Source: Chitinophagales bacterium
Lineage (GTDB): Bacteria > Bacteroidota > Bacteroidia > Chitinophagales > UBA2359
DNA: 64,000 nt
Assembly (NCBI GenBank): GCA_041392475.1
Contig: JAWKLZ010000001.1
Location: 2,542,001 to 2,606,000 of the forward strand
Reading direction: 5' to 3'
Shown here piece after piece: positions 54,340 to 62,602 of this stretch. The translations under genes and the position numbers were made by a program. The notes below the pieces were generated by a model that saw only the letters and a list, made by a program, of their open reading frames with translations, was not told the origin of the DNA and did not search any database. Each line of letters opens with the position of its first letter. Position 1 is the first letter of the stretch.

Positions 54340-54723
54340 TTATTTTCGCTTCAATGTCTCTGTAAAACCTAAAATCTCCAACTTGATTTCGTCGCAGTTA
54401 TTTTCAGTTATTTCAAAATCGACACTTGAAGAACCTCCACCCCCAGACGGACTTGCTGTAAGAGTCAATGTATTGCCATCCAATGAATAACTTTTGTCAT
54501 CAAATACAACACCATTTACCTCAAAACCAAACAAAGAGTCATCTTCATCTATATAAGTTCCATCTGCTCTAAATTCAACTTCACCACCAGAAAGTTGTGG
54601 ATTCCAAGTACCAATAATGTTTTCAGAAAGTGCGGGCACTTCACATTCATCGTCCTTGCTACAAGCACTAAATGTAAGGATTACAACTAATAATAATGTA
54701 AGATTACTTTTTAAATACCACAT
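54340..54723 (-). CDS. Small lipocalin-like lipoprotein
   Basis: A 127-residue lipoprotein with signal MWYLKSNLTLLLVVILTFSAC (lipobox FSAC). The mature part has IIGTWNPQLSGGEVEFRADG, which is typical of lipocalin-like lipoproteins in this phylum, then a GGGGSSSVDFEIT strand and FTETLKRK end. Two Cys in the mature part may form a disulfide. It lies between the two KilA-N modules on the opposite strand, which suggests it was part of the ancestral locus or was captured during the duplication. Confidence 0.75.
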   Translation of the reverse strand: MWYLKSNLTLLLVVILTFSACSKDDECEVPALSENIIGTWNPQLSGGEVEFRADGTYIDEDDSLFGFEVNGVVFDDKSYSLDGNTLTLTASPSGGGGSSSVDFEITENNCDEIKLEILGFTETLKRK

Positions 54724-54807
54724 GAATATAGTTTTTAATTAAAAACGGTGAAGATACAGCATAAAAAATATATTTTCTATACTTCTCTCTTATAAAATCA
54801 TTTACCT

Positions 54808-55023
54808 TCAATTCACCTCCTTCACCCATATCACCCAAACCTCATCCTCCAAAATAAACTTGTAATGTTTATTTAGTCGCATTTGACGTGTGATACCTGT
54901 ATAACTTAAAGCCTTATTTTCTTTCTCTGAAATATACTGATACAATTTCTTCAAGTTAGACCAAGCCAAAATTTCATTGGTTTGGACATTCTGTAACAGA
55001 TAAATTTTCTTTGACTTACTCAA
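54808..55023 (-). CDS. Small partner protein of KilA-N module B
   Basis: A 71-residue paralogue of the 52351-52575 product (MSKSKKIYLLQNVQTNEILA). The central helix WSNLKKLYQYISEKENK and the C-terminal EDEVWVIWVKEVN block are shared. The region between them has diverged, in step with the neighbouring KilA-N domain. It is divergently oriented to the second KilA-N gene, 121 bases away. A palindrome (55041-55055) lies between them. A DNA-binding repressor or antitoxin-like function is a guess. Confidence 0.7.
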   Translation of the reverse strand: MSKSKKIYLLQNVQTNEILAWSNLKKLYQYISEKENKALSYTGITRQMRLNKHYKFILEDEVWVIWVKEVN

Positions 55024-55040
55024 TACAAAACGTTTATTCA

Positions 55041-55055
55041 GGCTAATTATTAGCC
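55041..55055. promoter_or_regulatory. Perfect palindrome, possible operator of module B
   Basis: GGCTAATTATTAGCC, arms of seven bases around a central T, 17 bases upstream of the small gene start and 10 bases before the -7 box of the KilA-N gene. Confidence 0.4.
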
Positions 55056-55064
55056 TATTTTGAT

Positions 55065-55072
55065 TATATTTG
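55065..55072 (+). promoter_or_regulatory. -7 promoter box of KilA-N gene B
   Basis: TATATTTG, a full match to TAnnTTTG. The hairpin at 55081 begins about at the expected transcription start. Confidence 0.5.
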
Positions 55073-55080
55073 CAAAATAA

Positions 55081-55116
55081 AAGGCACTACTCTCCGCTCA
55101 AAGTTTGCAGTGCCTT
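55081..55116 (+). promoter_or_regulatory. 5' leader hairpin of KilA-N gene B
   Basis: AAGGCACT and AGTGCCTT form a perfect 8-bp stem with a 20-base loop, 28 bases before the start codon. The position and loop composition (CCG, then an AAA-rich part) parallel copy A, while the stem sequence is different. The shared tail AATTTAAAAGCAATG or AATTTAAAGCAATG leads into both genes. Confidence 0.6.
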
Positions 55117-55144
55117 CATTCTTCAAATCAAAAAATTTAAAGCA

Positions 55145-56485
55145 ATGTCAAATTTACACATTTTTACCTACAACAATCACCAAGTAACTTTTGATTTTAG
55201 CAGTGTGAGTAAAATGGTTAATGCTACTGAAATGGCAAAACCATTTAGAAGGAAACCAGAAACCTTTCTTAAAACTCAATCCGTGAAAGACTATATTGCA
55301 GCATTGGAAAATTATTTGAAAAGTGATGCACTAAAAAGTGCATCACCTCCAAAAGCTGTAGAAGTCATAAAGGGAAAATACAAAGATGGTCGCTCACAAG
55401 GAACTTGGATGCATCGCTTATTGGCTATTCGCTTTGCACAATGGTTAGACCCCAAGTTTGCAATATGGGTGGATTCTAAAATCCAAGAACTCCTAAAACA
55501 CGGTTACACCCAAATCAGCGGCTTGTGGGTTTATTTCTTTCAATCTACAGCTTCAAAAATTGTCAAAATCGGACAAACCCACAACCTGCAAAGGCGACAA
55601 AACACTATTGAAAACAGTCATGGTTATCCTATCAAACTATTGAAAGCCATCAGAGTACCCGATGAATCTCACGAAAAAGCGATTCACAAACAGTTCAAAA
55701 ACATCCGATTGAAGGGAGAATGGTTTAAACTCACCCCCAAATTGCAGCAATTCATCGAAGACCTGCCCAATCACCTCGACCCCGAAGAACAAACCCTCCG
55801 CAGCGAAAATTCCGAATTGACCCTCAAAAACATAGATTTGCAGCAGCAAGTCGACATACTCCAAGATTTCCGCAAAATGGTGGTATCACAAATTCAACAA
55901 CTCAAAACCCAACACCAATTCGACCAAAACAGCCTACAAGAATCCCAAAACTACAACCAACTCCTACAGGATTTGCTGCAATTGGACATCTCCAAATGGA
56001 TGAACGAACCACTGAGTACCACCAAAGTCATGCGAAATTTACGGACAGAGGTGCATGGTTATCAACGTCAATTGGCATTGGCTTGGCTGCACATTGTCGA
56101 AAAAGACCACCTCCTGGAAGCCATTGAAGCAAGTCACCAAAGCATTTTATCGGAACTCAGTTCCAAAAACCGCAAAAATTTCACGCACCTGAGCCTGTTG
56201 ATTCACAAACAGCTTAAAGGCGAACAAGGTTGGCAAGCTTTCGCCAAATATTTTGAAGCCTGCTACCCCAAACTCCTCGACCGCCTGCAAGTCCGCTTCC
56301 CGAGCCTCAACGAAAACGATTTGAAGTTTTGCAGCTATACATTGATGGGTTTGACACATGAGGATATTTCTTTTTTGATGGATTTTGGGGTTGGTAGTGC
56401 TGCATTGAAGGGAGCGAGATTGCGGGAGAAGTTGGGGATTAAAAATAAGAAGATTGACATTGGGGAGTTTTTGAAGGGGATGTGA
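55145..56485 (+). CDS. KilA-N / T5orf172 (GIY-YIG-like) / LuxR-HTH protein, module B
   Basis: A 446-residue paralogue of the module A protein. ATG 55145 gives MSNLHIFTYNNHQ, identical to copy A; the frame upstream to 55070 includes the leader hairpin and is rejected. The KilA-N half (about residues 24-118) differs greatly from copy A and has an eight-residue length difference (YLKSDALKSASPPKAVEVIK region), while the first 13 residues and everything from LLKHGYTQ on are near-identical. GIY-YIG-like residues (KIGQTHNLQRRQ, HEKAIHKQF) and the LuxR-like helix-turn-helix are intact. It looks like exchange of the DNA-recognition domain on a constant effector part. Function unknown. Confidence 0.85.
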   Translation: MSNLHIFTYNNHQVTFDFSSVSKMVNATEMAKPFRRKPETFLKTQSVKDYIAALENYLKSDALKSASPPKAVEVIKGKYKDGRSQGTWMHRLLAIRFAQWLDPKFAIWVDSKIQELLKHGYTQISGLWVYFFQSTASKIVKIGQTHNLQRRQNTIENSHGYPIKLLKAIRVPDESHEKAIHKQFKNIRLKGEWFKLTPKLQQFIEDLPNHLDPEEQTLRSENSELTLKNIDLQQQVDILQDFRKMVVSQIQQLKTQHQFDQNSLQESQNYNQLLQDLLQLDISKWMNEPLSTTKVMRNLRTEVHGYQRQLALAWLHIVEKDHLLEAIEASHQSILSELSSKNRKNFTHLSLLIHKQLKGEQGWQAFAKYFEACYPKLLDRLQVRFPSLNENDLKFCSYTLMGLTHEDISFLMDFGVGSAALKGARLREKLGIKNKKIDIGEFLKGM

Positions 56486-56660
56486 GAGTTTTATTTTTAA
56501 ATTTGAAAAAAGTGCTTTATATTTACCTTGATTTCAAAACTTTTAAATTCAGGGTGTCATGAGAGGGTTTTCAGTTTTTTGGAGCGGATTGTATTTGATT
56601 CGGATTTTGGAAAGTGAGAATGGAAAGATTTTGGGGAGTGGGAAGGTGTTGGTGGAGTGA
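55485..56660 (+). repeat. 1,176-bp long direct repeat, copy B
   Basis: Partner of the repeat at 53016-54191, in the same orientation. Recombination between the two would delete the lipoprotein gene, one small partner gene and one KilA-N half. Confidence 0.93.
56559..56660 (+). pseudogene. Second remnant of a T9SS C-terminal sorting domain
   Basis: It matches 54090-54191, with a single Val to Ile change in the T9SS part (LIRILESENGK). It ends in LGSGKVLVE and TGA at 56658-56660. It lies 63 bases before the next large T9SS gene. Confidence 0.75.
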
Positions 56661-56723
56661 TTGCAGGGAAAAATCTAAAAATCATACAAATTAAAAAAAA
56701 CATCAACTAAAATTTATTTAAAA

Positions 56724-58868
56724 ATGAAAAACATTTATTTTTCCTTTTTTTTGACTATTACATATTTGTCCTTATTTGCTCAATCAACTATCTACAATTT
56801 CAATGAAATATCAGCTTTTGAGGCAGCAACTATGATTATGGGCAATCAAGCAACTGTTTCTAATGCCAATATTCAATGTCCAGATATTGCTGGTGGACTT
56901 TTCACAGGAGCATCTGGTCTCAATGATAATCTCACAGAAGGTATTATACTGACAAGTGGCAGCGCTGCTATTGCATTTAGTGCCAATACAGTAGGTAGTG
57001 CAGGTAGTAACAATGGAGGTCCAGGATATGCAGCTTTAGAAGATTTTCCTTGGGCTTATTCAGGTACTTTCAATGCTTGTGTATTAGAGTTTGATTTTGT
57101 TCCTCATACCAATCAGATTTCGGTAGCATACATTTTTGGTTCTGAAGAATATCCAGAATATGTAGGCTCTCAATTCAATGATGCCATGGCTATTTTGATA
57201 GAAGGGGAACCTGAATATCCTGCTCATCTTTTGGCCACAGACAAGAATATTGCACTTATTCCCAATTCGCCTGCCCCAGGAATCCATGTAGCCATCAATT
57301 TGTTGAATTTTGCTTCTTATGGTGACTTTTATATGGATAATACTGGCAATCAACACATTCAATACGATGGTATGACAACTCTTTTACCTGCTGTTGCTGA
57401 TGTTACACCAGGAAATACTTATCGGCTTACATTCGCAATTGCAGATGCAGGGGATGCTATTTTCGATTCGGGTTTGTTCATTGCTCCGTTTAATCGAGAA
57501 GCTGCCACCAATCGAATTCTTAACCTTCATGCTTTTTGGGATGAAAATTCAAACAATATAAAAGATACTACTGAAGTAGCTTTGCCCAATCAGTCTTTTG
57601 TCATCAATCCCATCAATACAATGATTGTAAGTCACTTGGGAGGAAATGCTAATATCGTTCTGCCGCTTGGAGATTATCAAGCAAGTTTTATGGAAAGTTC
57701 GCTTTGGGAAATGGTTGAGGCAACTAACTACGACATAAACGTTACAGGAATTGAATCTCTCAATACCTATCAGTTCGGCCTTCAACCAAAAACTACCGTC
57801 AATTCAGTAGTTCCCTATTTGATAAGTAATCCAACTCGTTGCAACGAAACGATAACTTACTGGCTGACTTGTTTAAATATGGGTACTACCGTGGCAAGTG
57901 GGACAGTGAGTTTAAACTACAGTGACCTGTTACAATACATCGAAGCAAACCCAATGCCTGAACAAACAGTAAATGGTGTATTGACTTGGGCGTTTGAAGA
58001 TTTATATCCTGGATATCACAAACGAATTAAAATCAGCTTTGAAATGCCAGATGAGAGTTTTACAGGAGAAATAGCATTAACCTCTGCAAAAGTGATGCAA
58101 ATGAGTGATGGGCAGTTTATTTCAGAGAATGAAGTTGCTTACAATAGTGAAGTCCTCTGCTCCTACGACCCCAACGACAAACTCGCTCGCTCCAATCTCC
58201 TCGGTCAATCCGAATTTGCCTACATCGCAGACACCATCCAATACACCGTCCGTTTCCAAAACACAGGAAACGACACCGCCTTCAATATCCGCATTGAAGA
58301 CACCTTGGACAAAAAACTGGATTGGACAACCTTTCACCCTATCACTGCAAGCCATGATTATCGAACAGAACTGAACCGAGAAACGGGTTTGGCGACTTTC
58401 TACTTCAATGACATCCTACTGCCCGACAGCACGACCAATGAAGTCGAAAGTCATGGTTTTGTGACCTTTGGCATCGCTTCTTTGGAGGGAATTGAAGACA
58501 AAACAAAGATCGAAAATACGGCTTCTATTTTCTTTGACTTCAATCCTCCGATTATTACGAATACGGCTACACTTACTTTGCTGCAACAGGTGGAAACGGG
58601 AATTGAAGTATTGGATAATAGATACTCGATTCGTGTTTTTCCGAATCCTTTTTCGGATTTTACGACCATTGAAGCGGAGGAATTGCCGCAAGGAAATTAC
58701 CGATTGGAGGTGATGGATATTTTGGGGAGGAAGGTTAGGGAATTGAAGGTTGATAATGGAAAAATGAATTTGCAGAGAGGTGATTTGGAAAGTGGATTGT
58801 ATTTGATTCGGGTATTGGAGGAAAACAGCAATGAGGTTTTGGGGAGTGGGAAGGTGTTGGTGGAGTAA
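56724..58868 (+). CDS. Choice-of-anchor L surface protein with T9SS sorting domain
   Basis: A 714-residue exported protein. Signal peptide MKNIYFSFFLTITYLSLFA is followed by a choice-of-anchor L domain (about residues 25-260: GGLFTGASGLNDNLTEGIIL, IFGSEEYPEYV, TFAIADAGDAIFDSGLFI). A SdrD-like linker (about 265-360) and two DUF11-like repeat domains follow (CSYDPNDKLARSNLLG, VRFQNTGNDTAFNIRI). The C-terminal 80 residues are a type A T9SS sorting domain (VFPNPFSDFTTIEAEELPQG, GLYLIRVLEENSNEVLG). It is predicted to be exported across the outer membrane and attached to the cell surface or released. Its 3' part is nearly identical in DNA to that of the next gene. Confidence 0.88.
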   Translation: MKNIYFSFFLTITYLSLFAQSTIYNFNEISAFEAATMIMGNQATVSNANIQCPDIAGGLFTGASGLNDNLTEGIILTSGSAAIAFSANTVGSAGSNNGGPGYAALEDFPWAYSGTFNACVLEFDFVPHTNQISVAYIFGSEEYPEYVGSQFNDAMAILIEGEPEYPAHLLATDKNIALIPNSPAPGIHVAINLLNFASYGDFYMDNTGNQHIQYDGMTTLLPAVADVTPGNTYRLTFAIADAGDAIFDSGLFIAPFNREAATNRILNLHAFWDENSNNIKDTTEVALPNQSFVINPINTMIVSHLGGNANIVLPLGDYQASFMESSLWEMVEATNYDINVTGIESLNTYQFGLQPKTTVNSVVPYLISNPTRCNETITYWLTCLNMGTTVASGTVSLNYSDLLQYIEANPMPEQTVNGVLTWAFEDLYPGYHKRIKISFEMPDESFTGEIALTSAKVMQMSDGQFISENEVAYNSEVLCSYDPNDKLARSNLLGQSEFAYIADTIQYTVRFQNTGNDTAFNIRIEDTLDKKLDWTTFHPITASHDYRTELNRETGLATFYFNDILLPDSTTNEVESHGFVTFGIASLEGIEDKTKIENTASIFFDFNPPIITNTATLTLLQQVETGIEVLDNRYSIRVFPNPFSDFTTIEAEELPQGNYRLEVMDILGRKVRELKVDNGKMNLQRGDLESGLYLIRVLEENSNEVLGSGKVLVE
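58141..58868 (+). repeat. T9SS cargo 3' segment, copy 1
   Basis: About 728 bases very similar to 61803-62533, covering the last DUF11-like domain and the T9SS sorting domain. The segment is richer in C than the 5' halves of the genes. Confidence 0.8.
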
Positions 58869-59002
58869 AAAAAGTATAATTATTTGAGTGAAAGTTTGTT
58901 ATTTAAACAACAATAGCCTATTTTTATTCTTGCTAAAAAAGAACAATGTAAAAGGGGTTTGGTAGGCGTTTTTTTTCATTTACATAAATTAATATCATTT
59001 GT

Positions 59003-62000
59003 ATGAAAACCCTACTACTAATGCTCAGTTTTTGCTTATCCTTTACCGTATGTTTTGCTCAATTTGGCGAAGCAAATCCTATCGAATTGGGTGGAGTCTA
59101 TCCCTCTACCGGTGAAATTGCCGATCTCAATGGTGATGGTAAATTGGATGTAATCATTGCATCAGAAAGTAAAAACCGCATTTATTGGTTTGAAAACTAC
59201 GGAAATAGACAGTTCAGCACAGAACGTTTGTTGAGTAACGAATTGACAGAACCGAAAGGTTTGAAAGCAGCCGATTTAGATATGGATGGCGACATGGACA
59301 TTCTCTGTGGTTCATGGAATGTCAATACCATTTATTGGTTTGAAAACGATGGTGCGGGAAATTTTGCAGCACCTCAAATCATTTCAGACGATGTCCGAAC
59401 GCCTCAATCTATTGAAGTAAGCGACATAGATGCAGACGGCGATTTGGATGTATTGAGTACCGCTTATTGGGATGGCACCGTTGCTTGGCATGAAAATGAT
59501 GGGTTCCAAAACTTTCCAAACCAGCATATTGTTTCTGCCGAAGTCGACATGGCATATTTGGTACGTGTAGCGGATTTTGACCAAGATGGTTTGATAGATG
59601 TATTTGCAGGTTCTTATTCGGGCGGAAAAGTTGCTTGGTTCAAAAACGAAGGGCAAGGCACTTTTAGCGAACCTATTCTTATCATGGAGGGTTTGCTCTC
59701 ACTCCAAGATGTTATCATTGAAGATGTGGACGAAGATGGCGATATAGACCTATTGATTGCCTCCTTATTCCAACATGAATTGTTTTTCTTTCAAAATGAT
59801 GGCAACGGGAATTTTGGCACACCTACCATCATTGACGACATTCCCTACAATGTATCCCAGCTTCAATTTGAAGACATGAATCAAGATGGCTACAAAGACA
59901 TCATCGCTTCTGATAGTCAGATAGGTACTATAATCATCAAACCCAATGATGGTACTGCCCACTTCCCAAAGTACTCTTACTATTCTCTTAACGATGTAAT
60001 GCAAGATACAAATATACTTTTGACTGCTGATTTTACTCAAACGGGGGTTATTGATTTTCTCGTAGGATCTCCACAAAACCGATTTGTTGCTTTATACGAA
60101 AATCACTACAACAATGGGTTTAAATTTCTTCGGTCTATTTTGACATCTGGTATTTTTGGACCTAAAGATATGGTAGTAGGAGATGTAGATGGTGATGGTG
60201 ATAAAGATTTGGTCATCGCTTCGGACTTTGATCATCAGGTAACTTGGATAGAAAACACAAATGCAGGGGGAAGATTTGATAAGCACCATGTACTTCTATC
60301 CGATTTTAGAGGCGCAAATTCGCTGGCATTGGAGGATTTTGACAAAGATGGCGATTTGGATTTAGCGATAGGTGGTTTTGGAGAACCTGAAGTGGTGCTG
60401 TACAACAATGATGGTCAGGGAAATTTCACTTTCAAACAGGTAGTAGTCGAAGCAGAAGGAGTCGTGGCGGTCAAAGCAGGAGATGTCAATGGAGATGGCG
60501 ATTTGGATTTGTTGGTTGCTTCTTCTGTGGATAGGATCATTCGCTGGAAACACAACAATGGCTCAGGTGTATTTGGTATTGTTCCTACCGTAGTCACCGA
60601 TATTGCTTACCAAGTAGTATCTGTTGCATTGGCAGATGTGGACAACGATAACTATTTGGATGTCATTACTTCTAATGATGGTTGGAATGATATATTGTTT
60701 TATAGAAATGCAGGGGGAGTGTATGAAGACAGAGTGCGAATTGACGGAAATTTCCAGTCTTCCTATTCGGTAAAGGCTGGCGATATTGACGGAGATGGAT
60801 TTGCGGATGTGATTGCGAGTTCTACTGCCAAGGATGCAGTCTATTGGTATAAAGGCAATGGCTTGGGAGGTTTTGAAGACCAAGAATTGATAGGGGGAAA
60901 TCTCAATAATCCAAGAGAACTGGCTGTTAAGGATTTTGATCAAGATGGCGATTTAGACGTGATGGTTGCTGTTAGGGAGGAAAATAAAGTCGTATGGTTT
61001 CCCAATTACGGAACGGGTGTATTTGGTGAGCGTCAAGTCGTATTGAACAATGCACCGAAAGTGGAATATATTGTGGCTGAAGATTTAGATAATGATGACT
61101 ATCCAGAAGTCTTTAGTTTTTCTCAATATAGAACCAACATGAGATGGCAGGAAAATTTATTTTTCAACTCAATTCGTGGTCTTGTATTTTGGGATACAAA
61201 TGAAAATGGGATAAAAGATGAAGGAGAATTATCGCTTATAGACCAAGTAGTTACCATTTCAAGTACAGAGGACGAACACAAAACTTATACAGGTATAGAA
61301 GGGCAGTTTACGTACTATTCTAAATTGGGTGCTTATGAGGTATCTATGGAATCTAATTCTTTATGGGAATTGACCACAGAAGAATCCTTTCAAATTGAAG
61401 TAACAGGCACAAGCCATTTAGAACCAATTTATTTTGGTCTAAAACCTGCAAGAATTCTACACAGGGTAGAACCTCATCTAACTGCCTCTATCACCAGATG
61501 CAATAGGGCAGCTACTTATTGGCTTCACTATAAAAATACAGGTACTACAATCGCTAATGGAACAATCACTTTAGAAACAGATGAACTCATGGGCTTTATT
61601 TCCTCCAATCCCGAACCCAACAGCATTGAAGGAAACACACTCACATGGAATTTTTCAGAACTTCATCCAAGTTATGAAAACAAAATCTCCCTCCAATTTC
61701 AAATGCCCGACTTCAACAGCATGGGCGAAATCCTCGAAACCCAAGCCACCATCCAACTCTTCAATGAAAACCAAGAACTCACTTACACCAAAACCACCGA
61801 CTACAACAGCGAACTCCTCTGCTCCTATGACCCCAACGACAAACTCACCCGCTCCAATCTCCTCGGTCAGTCCGAATTTGCCTATATCGCAGACACCATC
61901 CTCTACACCGTCCGCTTTCAAAACACTGGAAACGACACCGCCTTCAATATCCGCATTGAAGACGTTTTGGACAAAAAACTGGATTGGACAACCTTTCACC

Positions 62001-62533
62001 CCATCACTGCAAGCCACGACTACCGAACAGAACTGAACCGAGAAACGGGTTTGGCGACTTTCTACTTCAATGACATCCTACTACCCGACAGCACGACCAA
62101 CGAAATTGAAAGTCATGGTTTTGTGACCTTTGGAATTGCCTCTTTGGAAGGAATAGAGGATAAAACAGAAGTCGAAAATACAGCTTCCATCTTCTTTGAC
62201 TTCAATCCACCTATTATCACCAATACGGCTGTTTTGACTTTGCTGCAACAAGTCGAAACGGATATTGAAGTATTGGAAAATGGAGCTTCAATTCGTGTAT
62301 TTCCGAATCCATTTTCGGATTTTACGACCATTGAAGTGGAGGGGTTGCCGCAAGGGAATTACCGATTGGAGTTGATGGATATTTTGGGGCGAAAAGTTCG
62401 TGAATTGAAATCTATTGGAAATGGAGAGTGGAGGATTGAAAGAGGGAAATTGGAGAGTGGCGTGTATTTTTGGAGGATATTGGAGGAAGGGAATCAGGCT
62501 GTTTTGGGGAGTGGGAAGGTGTTGGTGGAGTGA
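59003..62533 (+). CDS. FG-GAP/VCBS repeat surface protein with T9SS sorting domain
   Basis: An 1,176-residue exported protein. Signal MKTLLLMLSFCLSFTVCFA is followed by about thirteen FG-GAP/VCBS repeats (about residues 30-700), each with a calcium-binding D-x-D-x-D-G loop such as DLNGDGKLD, DIDADGDLD and DFDQDGDLD, and a WFEN or VAWF strand. These form beta-propellers of the integrin-alpha type. A SdrD B-like segment (FWDTNENGIKDEGE, about 732-815) and two DUF11-like domains (about 815-1090) precede the T9SS sorting domain (VFPNPFSDFTTIEVEGLPQG ... LGSGKVLVE). It is probably an adhesin or structural surface protein requiring calcium. It is followed by a second protein of the same type. Confidence 0.93.
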   Translation: MKTLLLMLSFCLSFTVCFAQFGEANPIELGGVYPSTGEIADLNGDGKLDVIIASESKNRIYWFENYGNRQFSTERLLSNELTEPKGLKAADLDMDGDMDILCGSWNVNTIYWFENDGAGNFAAPQIISDDVRTPQSIEVSDIDADGDLDVLSTAYWDGTVAWHENDGFQNFPNQHIVSAEVDMAYLVRVADFDQDGLIDVFAGSYSGGKVAWFKNEGQGTFSEPILIMEGLLSLQDVIIEDVDEDGDIDLLIASLFQHELFFFQNDGNGNFGTPTIIDDIPYNVSQLQFEDMNQDGYKDIIASDSQIGTIIIKPNDGTAHFPKYSYYSLNDVMQDTNILLTADFTQTGVIDFLVGSPQNRFVALYENHYNNGFKFLRSILTSGIFGPKDMVVGDVDGDGDKDLVIASDFDHQVTWIENTNAGGRFDKHHVLLSDFRGANSLALEDFDKDGDLDLAIGGFGEPEVVLYNNDGQGNFTFKQVVVEAEGVVAVKAGDVNGDGDLDLLVASSVDRIIRWKHNNGSGVFGIVPTVVTDIAYQVVSVALADVDNDNYLDVITSNDGWNDILFYRNAGGVYEDRVRIDGNFQSSYSVKAGDIDGDGFADVIASSTAKDAVYWYKGNGLGGFEDQELIGGNLNNPRELAVKDFDQDGDLDVMVAVREENKVVWFPNYGTGVFGERQVVLNNAPKVEYIVAEDLDNDDYPEVFSFSQYRTNMRWQENLFFNSIRGLVFWDTNENGIKDEGELSLIDQVVTISSTEDEHKTYTGIEGQFTYYSKLGAYEVSMESNSLWELTTEESFQIEVTGTSHLEPIYFGLKPARILHRVEPHLTASITRCNRAATYWLHYKNTGTTIANGTITLETDELMGFISSNPEPNSIEGNTLTWNFSELHPSYENKISLQFQMPDFNSMGEILETQATIQLFNENQELTYTKTTDYNSELLCSYDPNDKLTRSNLLGQSEFAYIADTILYTVRFQNTGNDTAFNIRIEDVLDKKLDWTTFHPITASHDYRTELNRETGLATFYFNDILLPDSTTNEIESHGFVTFGIASLEGIEDKTEVENTASIFFDFNPPIITNTAVLTLLQQVETDIEVLENGASIRVFPNPFSDFTTIEVEGLPQGNYRLELMDILGRKVRELKSIGNGEWRIERGKLESGVYFWRILEEGNQAVLGSGKVLVE
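61803..62533 (+). repeat. T9SS cargo 3' segment, copy 2
   Basis: Partner of 58141-58868, with about 10% difference by eye and a three-base length difference. Recombination or gene conversion between the two cargo genes is likely. Confidence 0.8.
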
Positions 62534-62602
62534 TAGGTGTTTACTTTTTTGAGTTTACTCGTTTTTAGAGTAGTTGCTAAATTTTTTAAAACCAAAATCA
62601 AT

